Of a DNA stretch of 64,000 bases, positions 46,464 to 59,100 are shown one piece after another. The position numbers and the translations under genes are program-made. This stretch comes from Arabidopsis thaliana (taxonomy: Eukaryota > Streptophyta > Magnoliopsida > Brassicales > Brassicaceae), in assembly GCF_000001735.4 (NCBI RefSeq), contig NC_003075.7, forward strand, positions 15,625,001 through 15,689,000, read 5' to 3'. Under the pieces are notes generated by a model. The model had not been told where the DNA came from. It made no database searches and was given only the letters and a program-made list of their open reading frames with translations. Position 1 is the stretch's first letter. The number at the start of each line of letters is the position of its first letter.

Positions 46464-49400
46464 AATTTTTAGTGACCCTTTTGTTTCGTGTTTCACAAAT
46501 ACATGCATTTAACTCTTATTCGATCCTACTTAAAAAAAAAAAATGGGGGAAATTTAAGTTGTAAAATCCACTAAACTCATGTGAATGTTATGTATAGGCA
46601 AAGCTAGTTGTATGAATGGTAACTAGATTAATCACAAAATTGATATACCAGTTGTGAAAAAAGAGGGTTTAATTTAATAGCTGGAATGAGAAATGATAAT
46701 CTTGTTATATAGATGAGGTAAGTTAAACAATTATAATTGTATCTTCATTCTTTACTCTAGACGAATTGGATTCCGGCTAACACCACTACTTGAGAGTTGA
46801 AAGGCATGTTTTTGTCTGCTTATGATTAAATTAACTTAAAAAGTGATTAAGTATCGTCTCAAGTTGCAAGTGTAATTTAAGGTTAAAATGTTGTGACTTT
46901 AACAAAAATACTCTCAAATCTTGTGTTCCCACTTTCTTAGCAAAGCATTTTAAACAGTTTCTTGTCAATATCTAAACTAACTTTAATTAAGGTTAGGTTA
47001 AAGAGATAATCATGCATGTAGTAGGTACTTGATTTAGTTTGATATATTTTTAGTTTGGTGGGATTTTTGATCACGACCCATATCCTAATTGCTATTTTTT
47101 AGCCACGAAGTCGTCGTCATCATCCTTATCGTAAAATATGAAGTAGGCCTAAAGTTCAGTCCCATTTAGCTTCATGAGTTCATAATTTTTGTTTTCCAAA
47201 TAATTGTGTTCCGATAATAACGCACAACTATGAATTGTAAAAGTTTGTTTTGTTTGTTTCAAAAGACAACCATATATAACTCGTCTGACTGAGTGGTTAA
47301 TGCATGTGGGCATGTATAGTGACTATATGAGCTTGTCTCAATATTTGATGTTTTGAACAGTATAAACCGGTTTTAGCTTAGCACATAATACTCTCTCTGC
47401 TAAGCTCACGTTAATTTAATTAGATATATATTTATCAAATCACATAAAATTATATTGTATGGCAGAATTATTCAAGCAAATGCGTATATAAGTTATAAAA
47501 TTTGGAGTGATGAACTGATGATTAACTTTACTGGACTGAAATGTTTTAAAAATTGTGTAGACTTGGTCTTTCTTTTACACAAAATGTTATAATTCGCTGA
47601 TAAACAGCTTTCATAGCACATGGTTTTGGCCTCAATGGCAGTTAATTATTCAGTAACTAATTAATATCACGTTTGCCTTCTTTTTAATTGGCCCTTTTTG
47701 GCCGTCTCAATTTTTTTTTTAAAATGGAAATTATAGTTTAGTTTAAATTTTGTACTGTCACAAATTGTTGTCATATTGATAGTAGTTATCTTTATTTAAG
47801 ATTTGATTTTTACACTTTTACACAACATTCCAATATTTCATAAGTGTTTGATAGTGAGGTCCATATATATTACACTGAAAAGTTGTATTTAATTTATATG
47901 ATGAATGCAAATTGCCTTAATTTATTAGATAAACAACACTTTGTAGATCATTAAGAAATGGAACTTTAGTAGCACTTTAATTGTTTTTGCTTGGACATTA
48001 GATTGATTGTGAACTTTGATTTGATTATTGTTGCTTTATAAAAACACAATAAAGTGTCTACAGATAGATATTTAGGATACAATGTTTTAGATTCTTATTT
48101 TTAGGATGGGAATATCCCATCAGTCTAAATGCTGGGAGACAAACGAATTTATGAAAAAAAAGTATTCCATATTGATTCCTTCTTATCCCACTCTTCTTCC
48201 TGAATAAAGCTCTTAAATTCAAGAACTAAATGTTTAAAAACTACATAAATAATGTGGAATTCTCTGCTATTCCTAGGCGAAATGTGGTGTTTGTTTATAA
48301 TTTTCCTTTGCTATCCCCAAAGCTTCTAAAGACCCTATCATTTCAATTTTCTTGTCAAAATCACAATTGATCAATACAAGAAATTGTAGTATCTTAATTT
48401 GGTCAAGTGTTCTAACATATCTGTAATCAGAACGATCCTTTTCAAAAGTTTTGATAAATTAACGTTTATGTATTATTCAATTTCAACTGCTTGTCTTTTA
48501 TCAAAAAAAAAAAACATATACATGTTAAAAATAGTAAGATTATAACTAATCTTTCCATTAACATTTCTTTCTTTTTGACTCTTCGGATGCTCTTCTAGCC
48601 AGGCTCTAGCCCTCTCTAATAATATAACTGATGACTGTCACAATATAATTGATCATACATTTGAATTAGAGAAATATACCGATTAGCAGCATGATATTTA
48701 ACCAAATCTGTTGGAGTAAGTTGAATATGACTCAGCAGTTAGCCTAAAAGTTTTTAAGATATATACAACAATAATTAAAGGCGAAAAGGGTGATATAAAA
48801 TATAGCTGAACAGAGTTTAACATATCTTATACTGGGAAAATCATGTGTATAATTATATATACAAACGTATGGAAACTTGTCGAATGAGTCCGTCTTCTAA
48901 AAAAAACAAATCTCCTGCAATTAAAGATGGGTTTTCACTATTGTAACTGTCGTAGAGAAAGAAAAATAATTGATGGTATTGTTGTCTACAACAAGTTTTT
49001 TTTTTTTTTTTGTTGTTGTTGTTGTCTACAACAACAAACTCTATTTAATTCAGTTTTAAACTTTTTTTTCAAATAATTTTTGTTTTCTTCTGTCCGTTAA
49101 TTGATAAACTTTAATTTATGTAAATAAATTAGTTGAAACTTTAATTTTTTTTGTAGTATATATTTTCCATTGCCATCAAAATTCTGTAGTGTATATTAGC
49201 GCGAAAGATGAGCATTATATATCAGATTGGTTAGTTAACGTGTCCAATATGCACTCCACTAAGGCACTAATTTAGTTTGTAATTGATGTATCAAGAACAT
49301 TTTTTAAAAAAAAGATCAAGAACATTATAATAGCATATCCTTGCCACAAACATATATGGGTACATGGACAGCTTTGAACAGCACTGACCTAATTTAATTA

Positions 49401-50329
49401 CACACAAATTTATTTGACTCTCATACTAATTACCAAACGTCGATTTCTGAAATAAATCATTTAAATTTCAAATCTTAATTTTATTTCGTTTTTGTTAACC
49501 AAATAGTATAACAAGTACAGTATCAAAAGTTTCAAGTTTCCTTAGAATGACCTAATCACTATTCGATGTACCAACGTATCTACTAAACATAATATGCATG
49601 CAATGGCATTATTGCATTTTTTGCACATTTTACAATTTCTTTCTGTTAGTGACTAACAAAATGGTGTAACTGTTTAGTATTTACCTCATCTCAATGATGA
49701 TCTGGTCCACATGCTGCCACCATGTGACCCTTACTCCAGAATATTCCCAGTCTCCAAAATCCTTCGTGGAGAAAATGCGGAATATTCTACTAAACCGAAT
49801 CCTTTCATTTTATTTTATTTTTTCCTACTCTTTTCTGATTATATTTAAGATCCGATCAACTTTTCATATGGGCGATCGAGAAAACATCTATTTAATTTGT
49901 AGAACTGTAAAAGTGATATAAAACCCATGCATGTGTCCATGGTTTGATAGACATCTGAATATATATCGAAAATGTGATATAATTCTATAACCACATTTGC
50001 CAATCCTTCTTACCAAACTAAAACTAAAAGTATGTATACCATTTCATTTTGTTGTAATTTTTGGTATCTGAAAACTGATTATATTTTTTTAACAAACCGA
50101 TAAACTGATACCGTTAATATTTATATTAGAGCAATTTTTTTTCAAAATATAATCAGATCGAATCAATTGAAATAAGGAAGATCATATTTTCCGGCATATT
50201 TTCTTAAAATAAGTTCTAACTTTCAGCTAATTTCCTCCGATCCAATAGTTGTTTTGGTGGCAGGACAAGGAGTCCCCGAGTACGCACGAGCCGGGATAAG
50301 GCGTTTAGGACAAAAGAGACACGTGTATG

Positions 50330-50378
50330 GCTATCTTCCACGTAGATGTCTTTGTCCGCGTCTAATTATTGGCACGTG
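50330..50378. promoter_or_regulatory. Paired G-boxes (CACGTG)
   Basis: CACGTG at 50330-50335 and again at 50373-50378, in ACACGTGT and GCACGTGG contexts. Both contain the ACGT core recognised by bZIP and bHLH factors, and the second is a good ABRE. They lie about 1.1 kb upstream of the DUF506 start. Confidence 0.6.
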
Positions 50379-51369
50379 GGTCCTAGTATCCAAGATCAGG
50401 ACGATTCTAGCGAGTCGCAAGTGCTTTTCATGATTAATCATATTATTATATACCTTTTTTCATGATCAATACGCATCTTCTTTAACGAAAATTAAATAAA
50501 AACAAGCAACAGAAAAAGTTTCTTAATCCTGTGGACGATCGATTCAACCATACAAAATAAATTCTATGTCAAGGAACATAAACATTTTTTTTTTTGCATG
50601 AAACCGGTTAAATCATCAAGAAAAATATGAGAACTTGTTTCTTAAATGGTATATACCGTCCTTGAGTTTCATTTAAATTTTTTGTGATGGATATTGTAAA
50701 AAGTAGTTTGTAAGCTTGCTAATAATGCATCCAAAAAGGATATGTGACATGATTAACAAAATTTGATACAATTGATTTGTGATAATGAAAACAAAAATAC
50801 AACTAAAAGCTCCATAAACCTTGCCTTAAGATAATGACAACGAAAATAAAAGCTAGTTTACTGTCTCGGTTGATTGGTTGATCCCAAGTTCTCCTTTATC
50901 TTAGAGCAACCATACCACTAGACAAACGAGAATTAATTTTTTTACTAAAAATGGTTCAAAAAAGGTTTATTTAGTGGCTCTAATTGTTTCGTTAATCTAA
51001 ACTATACACGCTTTATCTAGTTTTCAGATAATCTTATTTCAAATTAAGAATTAAGAAAATAGTATAGAGATAAATCTAATTGTTAAAAATGGATTATAGT
51101 ACATACTAATTATTTGTTAAAAAAAAAGCATCGAGTATATCCGAATCTGTGGTCCGAAGTTGGGACAAGCTGACATAAGATCTAGCTGTCTTTAGCCATC
51201 AGATCCGACTTAGTTCCCAATCATATACTGACACGTCATCTTCTTCCAAACTCAAAACAGAGCATCGAAGCACTCTTTCGCGGCGCCTTGTATCTGTTTT
51301 TTCTCCCACCTCTCAGGCGGGTCCCTAACCCCTTATCCGGGTCTTACTTAAGCCTTCAATTTTTCTGAC

Positions 51370-51377
51370 TATATATA
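51370..51377 (+). promoter_or_regulatory. TATA box of the DUF506 gene
   Basis: TATATATA 111 bp upstream of the start codon, leaving a leader of about 85 nt that contains no AUG and ends in a (CT)n run at 51454-51473. Confidence 0.6.
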
Positions 51378-51487
51378 TCCCTTCCACTTATTTCTATTTT
51401 CTTCATCGAAACAAAAAATAATTAAGAGAGAAAAAAACAAAAAACATTTTCCATCTCTCTCTCTCTCTCTCTCGCCTGCTTCAAGAA

Positions 51488-52776
51488 ATGGATCGGCAAA
51501 GTTCCGATGACATCATGAAATTTCTCGACGGCATGGCTAGCTCCGACGATGTTCTTTTTGGCTTCCTCGACGAAGGAAACCACTCACCGGAGGATTATAA
51601 CTTCGCCGCCGGCGACGAATCCGAAGTTGACAACGATACCACCGATTGTAATTCAGAAGAGAACAGAAAATTTTGGCAAGAACACGAACAACTTCTCCAG
51701 GTATATTTTTATTTTTAACTCTAAAGAAACTATTATTCTCTTTGTTTTCTTTGTGGGGTCTTATAAGTTAATTTTCTTTTTGGACCAAATCTTGAAATGT
51801 GTAGGCGACACTGTATAGGACAAGTTCAATTGAGACAAAGATAAGACAAGCAACTAAGGAAGCGTTGAAAGTAGTTAGATCAAAGGGTTTGGTATGTGTC
51901 TGCCGGAGACCGGTTACCGACGGTTGTCGTAGCTGTTTACGCGGCGAAGTATCTAGCCTCCTCCGAGAAGCTGGCTATGATTGCGTCATTTCCAAATCTA
52001 AGTGGAGAAGCTCTCATGAGATCCCTGCAGGTAATAAATCAAACCCAATTTTACTCTTATCTTTAAATTCCTAGTATTCTTATTTTCCTAATTATGGAAG
52101 GTGATTTGTGATTCTTTTATGGATTAGTATTGTTTATGAAGATTCCGTATGAATTTAGACATGTTTTGAAACTTTCACGTATCTTTATCAATAACATTAC
52201 TAATTAAGAAACCACATCAACGGAATTATCTATATATTCTATATAAATAAATAGAATAAATATATCTTGAACGTTTTCGCCCCTAAAACAAGTTGTCATT
52301 AACTATAATTAACAATTTGAATTAACCATGACGTTTACTTATCAAATTTAGGTGAGCATGAATACTTGGAGGTCGTGGACAAATCGGTTTCAAAGAAAGG
52401 CGAGATCCGGGTGGTGATCGAACTATGTTTTAGGGCGGAGTTTGAGATGGCGAGAGGCAGTGAAGAGTACAAGCGACTCATCGGAATGTTACCGGAAGTG
52501 TATGTCGGGAAAACGGAGAGGCTAAAATCATTAATAAAGATATTGTGCACCGCAGCGAAGAAGTGTATGAAAGACAAGAAGATGCACATGGGTCCTTGGA
52601 GAAAACACAAATACATGCAGGCTAAATGGTTTGGAACTTGTGAGAGAAAATCTGTGTCGCCAGTATCCGAAACTGAGGAGAATATGTTTCCGGTGGCAAA
52701 GCAGAGGGTTTCTATGTTGAATTATGGTCTTTTTGGTGCTGGAATAGGCCGTCCGACCGTTGTAGCGGTTGTGTGA
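51488..52776 (+). CDS. DUF506 (PDDEXK-like) protein
   Basis: Plant DUF506 protein of 287 aa, assigned by Pfam to the PD-(D/E)XK nuclease-like superfamily; the biochemical role is not established, and older 'sugar phosphate exchanger' labels are not supported by what I see. Exons 51488-51700, 51805-52030 and 52352-52776 join in frame. The N-terminus is acidic (DDIMKFLDGMASSDDVLFGFLDE). The conserved core follows: LREAGYDCVISKSKW, then HEYLEV, VVIELCFRAEFEMARGSEEYKRL and LPEVYVGKTERLKSLIKILC. Basic sequence (KKCMKDKKMHMGPWRKHKYMQAKW) completes the family pattern. The WRKH and QAKW ending is characteristic. By recall At4g32480. Confidence 0.92.
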
Positions 52777-53810
52777 AACATCTATATAGACGTACGAATA
52801 CGATAAGTTAGGAGGAAATAAAGTGAAATGAGTTTCACTTTGAAATTTTGCATGATATTGTCTCAGTTAGAATTTTGTGTGTCCAAAACAGGGTAATTTC
52901 TGGGACTATTATGGACCATGGTATACAAAGCGGTATTTTAATCAAAATAAATAAAAAAATTCTATGGTTAGATAAAATATTGATGAATTCTCCATGTGAT
53001 TATTGTTTTAAGTCAACAAACGCGGTTTTGCAAGAATCACTTGACCTTTTTGTCTATTTGGCAAGTGAACAAAACGTGAAAAAATCACATAAATAAACAT
53101 TGGTCGGTAGGCCAGATGTTCATGTAATGGACCAATGCTAACGTCAACATTCATCATATCAATACACTTATTTATGTTTGTCTTGATTTTGATGAGGGAG
53201 ATCTACCAAAATAAAAGGTGATACTGGTTTTTCAACACATCATACGATAAAATTTTATGTATAGGCAAAAGTGCAGAAATTGATGTCTTCTATCATATAT
53301 GCGAGTTCTTAGTAGCTATGATGAAATTTTGTGTATGGCCAAAAGTGCATAAATTGATGTATTCTATGATATATGCGAGTTCTTAGTAGCTTTGTGTAAA
53401 GAGTGTTCTTCGTAATGATAGTATTACATAGACGACGAGTTCCAATACTCCAACAAAACTTATTAGAACCGGAATAACAAGAGAAAAAAATAATAATTAT
53501 AATTCGCAATAAAGAAGGTCCAATCCTCAAAAGAATTGTAAAAACTAAGATGATGATGATGATGATTTTTCAACGAATATCATTATCGACCCAAGAATTA
53601 ATCATATGGAGAAGTTTTGTATGAGCTATGTGAATACTACCAGTACGCATTACCATGATCATAAATTCATAATTAAACACAAACAAGGACTAATACGAGA
53701 CGGGAGAAATATATAAAGGTACAACAAACATAATAGAAAGGTACATTAATATTAAAACTCAATTGTGGAGAAACTGATACTCTCACAAATTATATGACCA
53801 GAGATAAACC
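52777..53810. other. Convergent gap between the DUF506 gene and ENODL4
   Basis: About 1 kb with the two 3' UTRs. It contains a 74-bp imperfect tandem duplication (53246-53393) and a short (GAT)n run near 53550. No gene seen. Confidence 0.45.
53246..53393. repeat. 74-bp imperfect tandem duplication
   Basis: Units 53246-53319 and 53320-53393 align end to end with a handful of substitutions and no gaps. A shared stretch at the right of each unit reads ATATGCGAGTTCTTAGTAGC. No coding content. Confidence 0.9.
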
Positions 53811-54556
53811 CTAAACCATGGAACTTATCATAATCACAAGAACCAAGCCTAGAGAAATCACTCCCGGAGCAACGGAACCGGCCAAATTGCGAACAGCTGC
53901 GGCGGGCCCTGGAGCCGGCGCAAGAACTTCTGAATGGGAGGGATCCACTCCCGGAGTAGGCGCTGGCGATGACAAAGCCTTATGGACCGGAATAGGCGCT
54001 GGCGATAACAAAGCCTTACGGACCGGAGACGCTGAGGGGGAAGGGGAAGGAGAGGGATGACGAGGAGTGTGGCTGTGGTGTCCGGTAGACATGACCGTTA
54101 CGGCTAGCTTTTGACCTTTGAGACAGGATCCGGAGTTGCCGCTGACGAAGAAGAATGGGTCTGAGCGGCTAAGTAGGAAGAGAGAGTCACCGTCTGAGAG
54201 GGAAGTCAAAGGGTGAGTCGTGTTGCATGTGTTGTACTCTTTTTCACTCACCTCCAACACTGAATCTTTTCCCTTCACGTACTTAAAATCTAGCAAAATC
54301 AACAATTGATATAATCATGCATTAATGACACATATCTGTGGCCAAATAGAAGAGAAGAGAGAGACTTACAAAGAGTGTCGTTGACTTGAAACCGGTTTCG
54401 GTGAGACCAATGAGAATAATCCTCGGAAGGAGTAAGGACCCAACCATCTCTCCCACCAACATAGAACTTGTGCCCATTTGATAACTCTATACTAAACCCC
54501 AAACCCATCAACATCACAATCATCAAGTAAACATCAGTCATTTTGACAAAAACCAT
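53811..54556 (-). CDS. ENODL4: Early nodulin-like (phytocyanin/AGP) protein
   Basis: Chimeric arabinogalactan protein of the early nodulin-like family, predicted 221 aa from ATG 54556 (216 from ATG 54541). Exons 54556-54370 and 54289-53811. Order: hydrophobic signal peptide (residues 1-28), phytocyanin domain beginning HKFYVGGRDGWV, Pro/Ser/Ala-rich glycomodule, and a C-terminal hydrophobic tail suited to GPI-anchor addition (VISLGLVLVIMISSMV). The two Cys of the domain disulfide are there (YNTCNTTHP and GSCLKGQKL). The His/Cys/His copper ligands of true phytocyanins are not, so it should not bind copper, as is general for ENODLs. Likely at the outer plasma membrane surface. By recall At4g32490. 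Confidence 0.92.
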
Positions 54557-56121
54557 CAATATCCGAACCAAAACTTTAATTAACACCAACTTTCTACTCT
54601 CTTATAGCTTAACTCTCATTAATTTGGTGTGGTTTGGGTGCTTGCTTGTATGTGTATTTATGGTGAAAGTAGACAAGAGATTTATAGCCGTTGGGTGAAG
54701 CGTTTGGCTGTGCATCGATATGTAGAGAAAATGCCAATTAAGTAGAAGCGTTTCGTTCTTGCTCATCTCTTTCTTTTGTTACACGTTTCGACATGCAATA
54801 GACTTAACGGCTATCTACACAATATTACTAGTCAGGTCTTTAACTACTCATCATCATTCATCAAGTACAACTTAAAATTTCATTTTTTAAAATTCAAACT
54901 TTAATAACGTATTGTCTTATTTTACACTATTAGCAGGAGATCAGGGATGACAATTATGAATTGTTTTTACTTTTTAGAGGTATTATGCAAGTTACATTTC
55001 AAATATTTAATAGTCAGTAGTTAGTCACCAAAAGGTTAAATTTGTGCATAAAACATAGCAAACATAAAGTGTATATGCAATAAATGAAAAGTTTATCGTG
55101 ATTGTAATTTTTTTTTTTTTTTAAGATTCCGATATCCAAAAATGTTATTCTAGCAACAAATGGTTTGACTGAGCTACTTTAGTAATTCTTCGTCAATAGA
55201 ATTGAAATTGATCGACAAATATACTTATTCGATCAAGAAATTCGAATATATCTTATATTTCAAAGACATACTTACGAAAGAAACTTTTCCATCACTTTTT
55301 CATAAAAAAATCGAATATATATCTTATATCTTAACGACATACTTCCGATCCATAGAGATCGTCTTATTATATTTTTCCTTACAATTCAACATTTTGGTGA
55401 TTAAGATTTTTTACTATACCTAAAATAAGTTTTTTAATTACAATTCAACATTCCTTACTATACCTTACCACCAAAATGTTGAATTGTAATAATAACACTC
55501 TTTTAGGTATAGTAAGGAATCTTTACAAAAGAATTCAACATTCTTTGATTTTTTCACAAAAATTAGTACCCTTTCGTAACCAAAATTTCGAGATAAATTT
55601 TTGAAACTTAACTTTAACAAAAAAGATAGTTTTGAAACTTAAAACAGCTTATGGTATTTTGGAAACAAACCCAATAATTTAGGAAACTTTCATAATATGA
55701 AACTTTACAATTAAATGTTGACCCAAAACAAAATGACTCGTCAAAGATACTATATTACCCCTATAGATATTATTATTTTTTAACTCCATGCGTTTAGAGT
55801 TTTCGTCAAACGAATCTAATTTCATTAAGAAATGTTTGTGGCTTATAGTAAGAAATCGGTATGAAAATTGTATTACGTGGCGAATAAGATTACAAGGAGG
55901 GAAATTAGTTGCAGAAGGGGCAAAAGCGTAAAATTACATAGAAACCAGAAAGGTCACACACACCCAAGTTTATAGAGAGCAAACGAACGAATTCTCGGGA
56001 GGAGACCAACCCATGTGTACACGCTACTTCTCTCAACAATAACAAATCACACGCACCATTAATACTTCCTCGACAACGGAACGTGAACGCCTTTTTTTCA
56101 CTTTCAAATTCATCGATCGGT
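54557..56121. promoter_or_regulatory. Divergent region between ENODL4 and AKT5
   Basis: About 1.6 kb containing promoters of both divergent genes. The centre is repetitive: diverged direct repeats near 55230-55355 and a nested inverted-repeat cluster at 55379-55520. No gene seen. Confidence 0.45.
55379..55520. repeat. Nested inverted-repeat cluster
   Basis: A 21-nt arm at 55379-55399 is exactly complementary to 55469-55489. TTACTATACCTAAAA at 55411-55425 is complementary to 55501-55515. ATTCCTTACTATACCT at 55450-55465 is complementary to 55505-55520. Part of the first arm recurs directly at about 55438-55452. The arms overlap, so several alternative hairpins are possible. Non-coding. Confidence 0.9.
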
Positions 56122-59100
56122 ATGGGTATTGAGAAGAGGAAGAAGATGGTGTGGTTTTGGCCGGAGAAGCACGAGGGTGGAGTGATTAAGGAGGCGGAGG
56201 ATGTGGCGGCGGAACATATATCGAGAGAAGGTACAATGAGTCATTACAGTTTTAGCAAAGGTCTTCTTCCGCCGCTTGGAGTCGGAGCCACCGCTCGCTC
56301 TAGCCGTCACATTAAGCTCCGCTGCTTCATCGTCTCTCCTTTCGATCCTCGCTACAGGTACGATGATTTTTCCGTTAACTGATTCTCTGTTTTGGTTCCT
56401 CTGTGTAAATTGAGATTTTCTGATTCATAAATCGTTGATGCATGTCGTGTGGAACTGATTTCGCTTCTCTTCTTCTGAGATTTCTCGAGAGATTTATCAT
56501 TGAAGTTAATAGTGATATCAATTCTCTCCAAATCTGTGAAACTGTTCCGATATTTCCATGAATGTAAACTGGTCGATGTAATGCCTGTGTGGAAGAGACA
56601 CTAATTCTGTGATCTCTTAGTTTAGCTATTCAATTGAACCGTGTAGGTTTCCTTATGCATTAAACTTTAGTGTAAATTCTGCAAAGAGCTTTTGTGTTCT
56701 TTCTCTCTTTCTCCTCATACATCAGTTACATTATCACTAAGTCCATCAGTTACATTGTATGTAATTCTGTCTATGATAGTATCACTGATGATGAGTTGCA
56801 TTATGTTGATTTTTTTTTCAGAGCTTGGGATTGGTTTCTAGTGATTTTGGTGCTATACACAGCGTGGGCATCTCCTTTTGAGTTCGGGTTCCTACAAACA
56901 CCAAGAGCACCTCTCAGTATTCTTGATAACGTGGTGAATGGATTTTTCGCTGTCGACATTGTTCTGACATTCTTTGTTGCCTTCTTGGACAAGGCAACTT
57001 ATCTCCTAGTCGATGATCCCAAGAGAATAGCTTGGAGATATACTTCGACTTGGCTGATTTTTGATGTGGTATCTACAGTTCCTTATGAACTTTTTGGCAG
57101 CTTATTGCATAACACTATTCAAGGATATGGAATTTTCAGTATGTTGCGTTTATGGCGTCTGCACAGGGTCAGTAAATGTTTTGCCAGGTGAGATTTGAAT
57201 GTGTATCATTACCCATTATTATATATGTGTACAAATTTCTGGAATGCGGTTACTTGAAAACCTCTGTATTTCTTAGTTTCCCTGTGTTGAAATTTTCAGA
57301 TTGGAGAAAGATCGAAAATACAACTACTTCTGGATTCGATGCACGAAGCTTCTCCTCGTTAGTAACTATCTGTACACGATCTTACATTAAGCAATTATAT
57401 TTTTTAGTTGTCATTTTAAGACATTGATGGTCGCTTTGTAGGTTTCTCTCTTTGTGGTTCATTGTGGCGCCTGCTTCTGCTATTCTATTGCTGCACATTA
57501 TCCAGACCCTTCAATGACATTTATGGCACTTGCGGAGGCAAACTGGAAACAGAAATCTTTGCTTATCCGGTATGTTACAGCAATGTATTGGTCCATAACA
57601 ACCTTCTCCACAACGGGTTATGGTGATATACATGGTAATAATGCAGAAGAGAGGGCCTTCATTCTCTTCTACATGATCTTTAATCTTGGATTGCTAGCTT
57701 ATATAATTGGTAACATGACAAACTTGGTGGTTCACGTGACCAGTCGCACCAGAAACTTTGTAAGTTCTGATCATTGTTTGATTAATTTACTAACTTTTCG
57801 TTTCATATGACAATTTAGACACATTATCTAAGAACAGGCGATATGTTCAATGCGTTTTGGTTATTAGCTAACTATTGTTTTGTTTTGATTCATAAAGTTC
57901 ATTTTCGTTATTTCAGAGAGATACCATTCAAGCTGCCTCAGCGTTTGCTCAGAGGAACAATCTTCCACTGGGCTTGCAAGAACAGATGGTAGCTCATTTG
58001 TCTTTGAGGTACAGAACCGATTCAGAAGGCCTGCAGCAGCAAGAAATTATTGATTCCCTCCCCAAGGCTATTCGTTCCAGCATATCGCATTATCTGTTCT
58101 ACGAAGTTGTTGACAAAACCTACTTATTCCATGGAATATCCAATGATCTTCTTTTCCAGTTGGTAAATGTTTCTCATTCACTCTTGTCTACCTTCTTTTG
58201 ATGGAAACACACAGTTAACCTTCTGATATCATGTAGGTCTCTGAGATGAAGGCAGAGTATTTTCCTCCTAAAGAAGATGTGATTTTGCGGAATGAAGCAC
58301 CGTCAGACTTTTACATAATGGTCACAGGAGCTGTTGTAAGTTGCTTTGGTTACATCAGCTAAACAATTCTATTTCTCCTAGTTCTTTTTTCAAATTAGTT
58401 GACATTTCTACTATATGACAGGACATCATTGCGCGTGTGAATGGAGTGGATCAGGTAAAATCCGCATTTTTATTTCTCTTTTGTGACGGTTTTTAAGTTG
58501 TGAGTTGTGTATTCTTTGCAGGTAGTTGGTGAAGCACAGACCGGCCATGTTTTTGGTGAAGTTGGGGTTCTATGTTACAGGCCACAGTTGTTCACAGTTC
58601 GAACCAAACGATTGAGTCAATTGCTTCGTCTGAACCGTACAGCATTCTTAAATCTTGTTCAGGCAAACGTTGGTGATGGGGCAATAATCATGAATAATCT
58701 TCTTCAGGTTAGTCCGAAGCTATTTCCGTATAAATCCATAGTGACTACAACATTTTAGCTGGTTTGACTATTTTTTCTCATCTGGGATATGTTTTGGTCT
58801 AATGCAGCATCTGAAAGACTCAACAGATCCAGTGATGAAAGGCATTTTGGCTGAGACAGAACTCATGTTGGCTCAGGGGAAAATGGATTTACCTCTCAGC
58901 TTATGTTTTGCAGCAGCCAGAGGAGACGATTTACTGCTGCATCAGTTGCTGAAACGAGGCTCAAACCCTAACGAAACCGATAAGAACGGTCGAACCGCGT
59001 TGGTAAGCCCCGAAATCCCCTGTACAAACCAACTATCGCATCATTTTTCACTCCAAGAAAAATATCAAAATCCTCACTCTGTTTGTATTTTTTTCTGTGT

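Larger units (their letters stand above)
46464..51487. other. 5-kb gene-poor region; promoter of the DUF506 gene at its right end
   Basis: I see no supported gene in this AT-rich region. Notable items are a duplicated near-palindrome around a T tract (48979-49034), 12-bp direct repeats (49290-49301, 49315-49326), a GC-richer island with two CACGTG boxes (about 50255-50420) and, next to the DUF506 gene, a TATATATA box and a CT microsatellite. Confidence 0.5.

Noticed and set aside
47287..47300. A-box-like motif (GACTGAGTGGTTAA)
   Set aside because: No downstream B box or cloverleaf; most likely chance in AT-rich DNA.
49694..49921. 75-codon open frame in the gene-poor region
   Set aside because: Composition is that of random AT-rich DNA; no domain, promoter or splice context.
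53818..54060. Plus-strand frame rich in Gly and Ala
   Set aside because: It is the antisense of the ENODL4 Pro/Ala/Ser-rich glycomodule.
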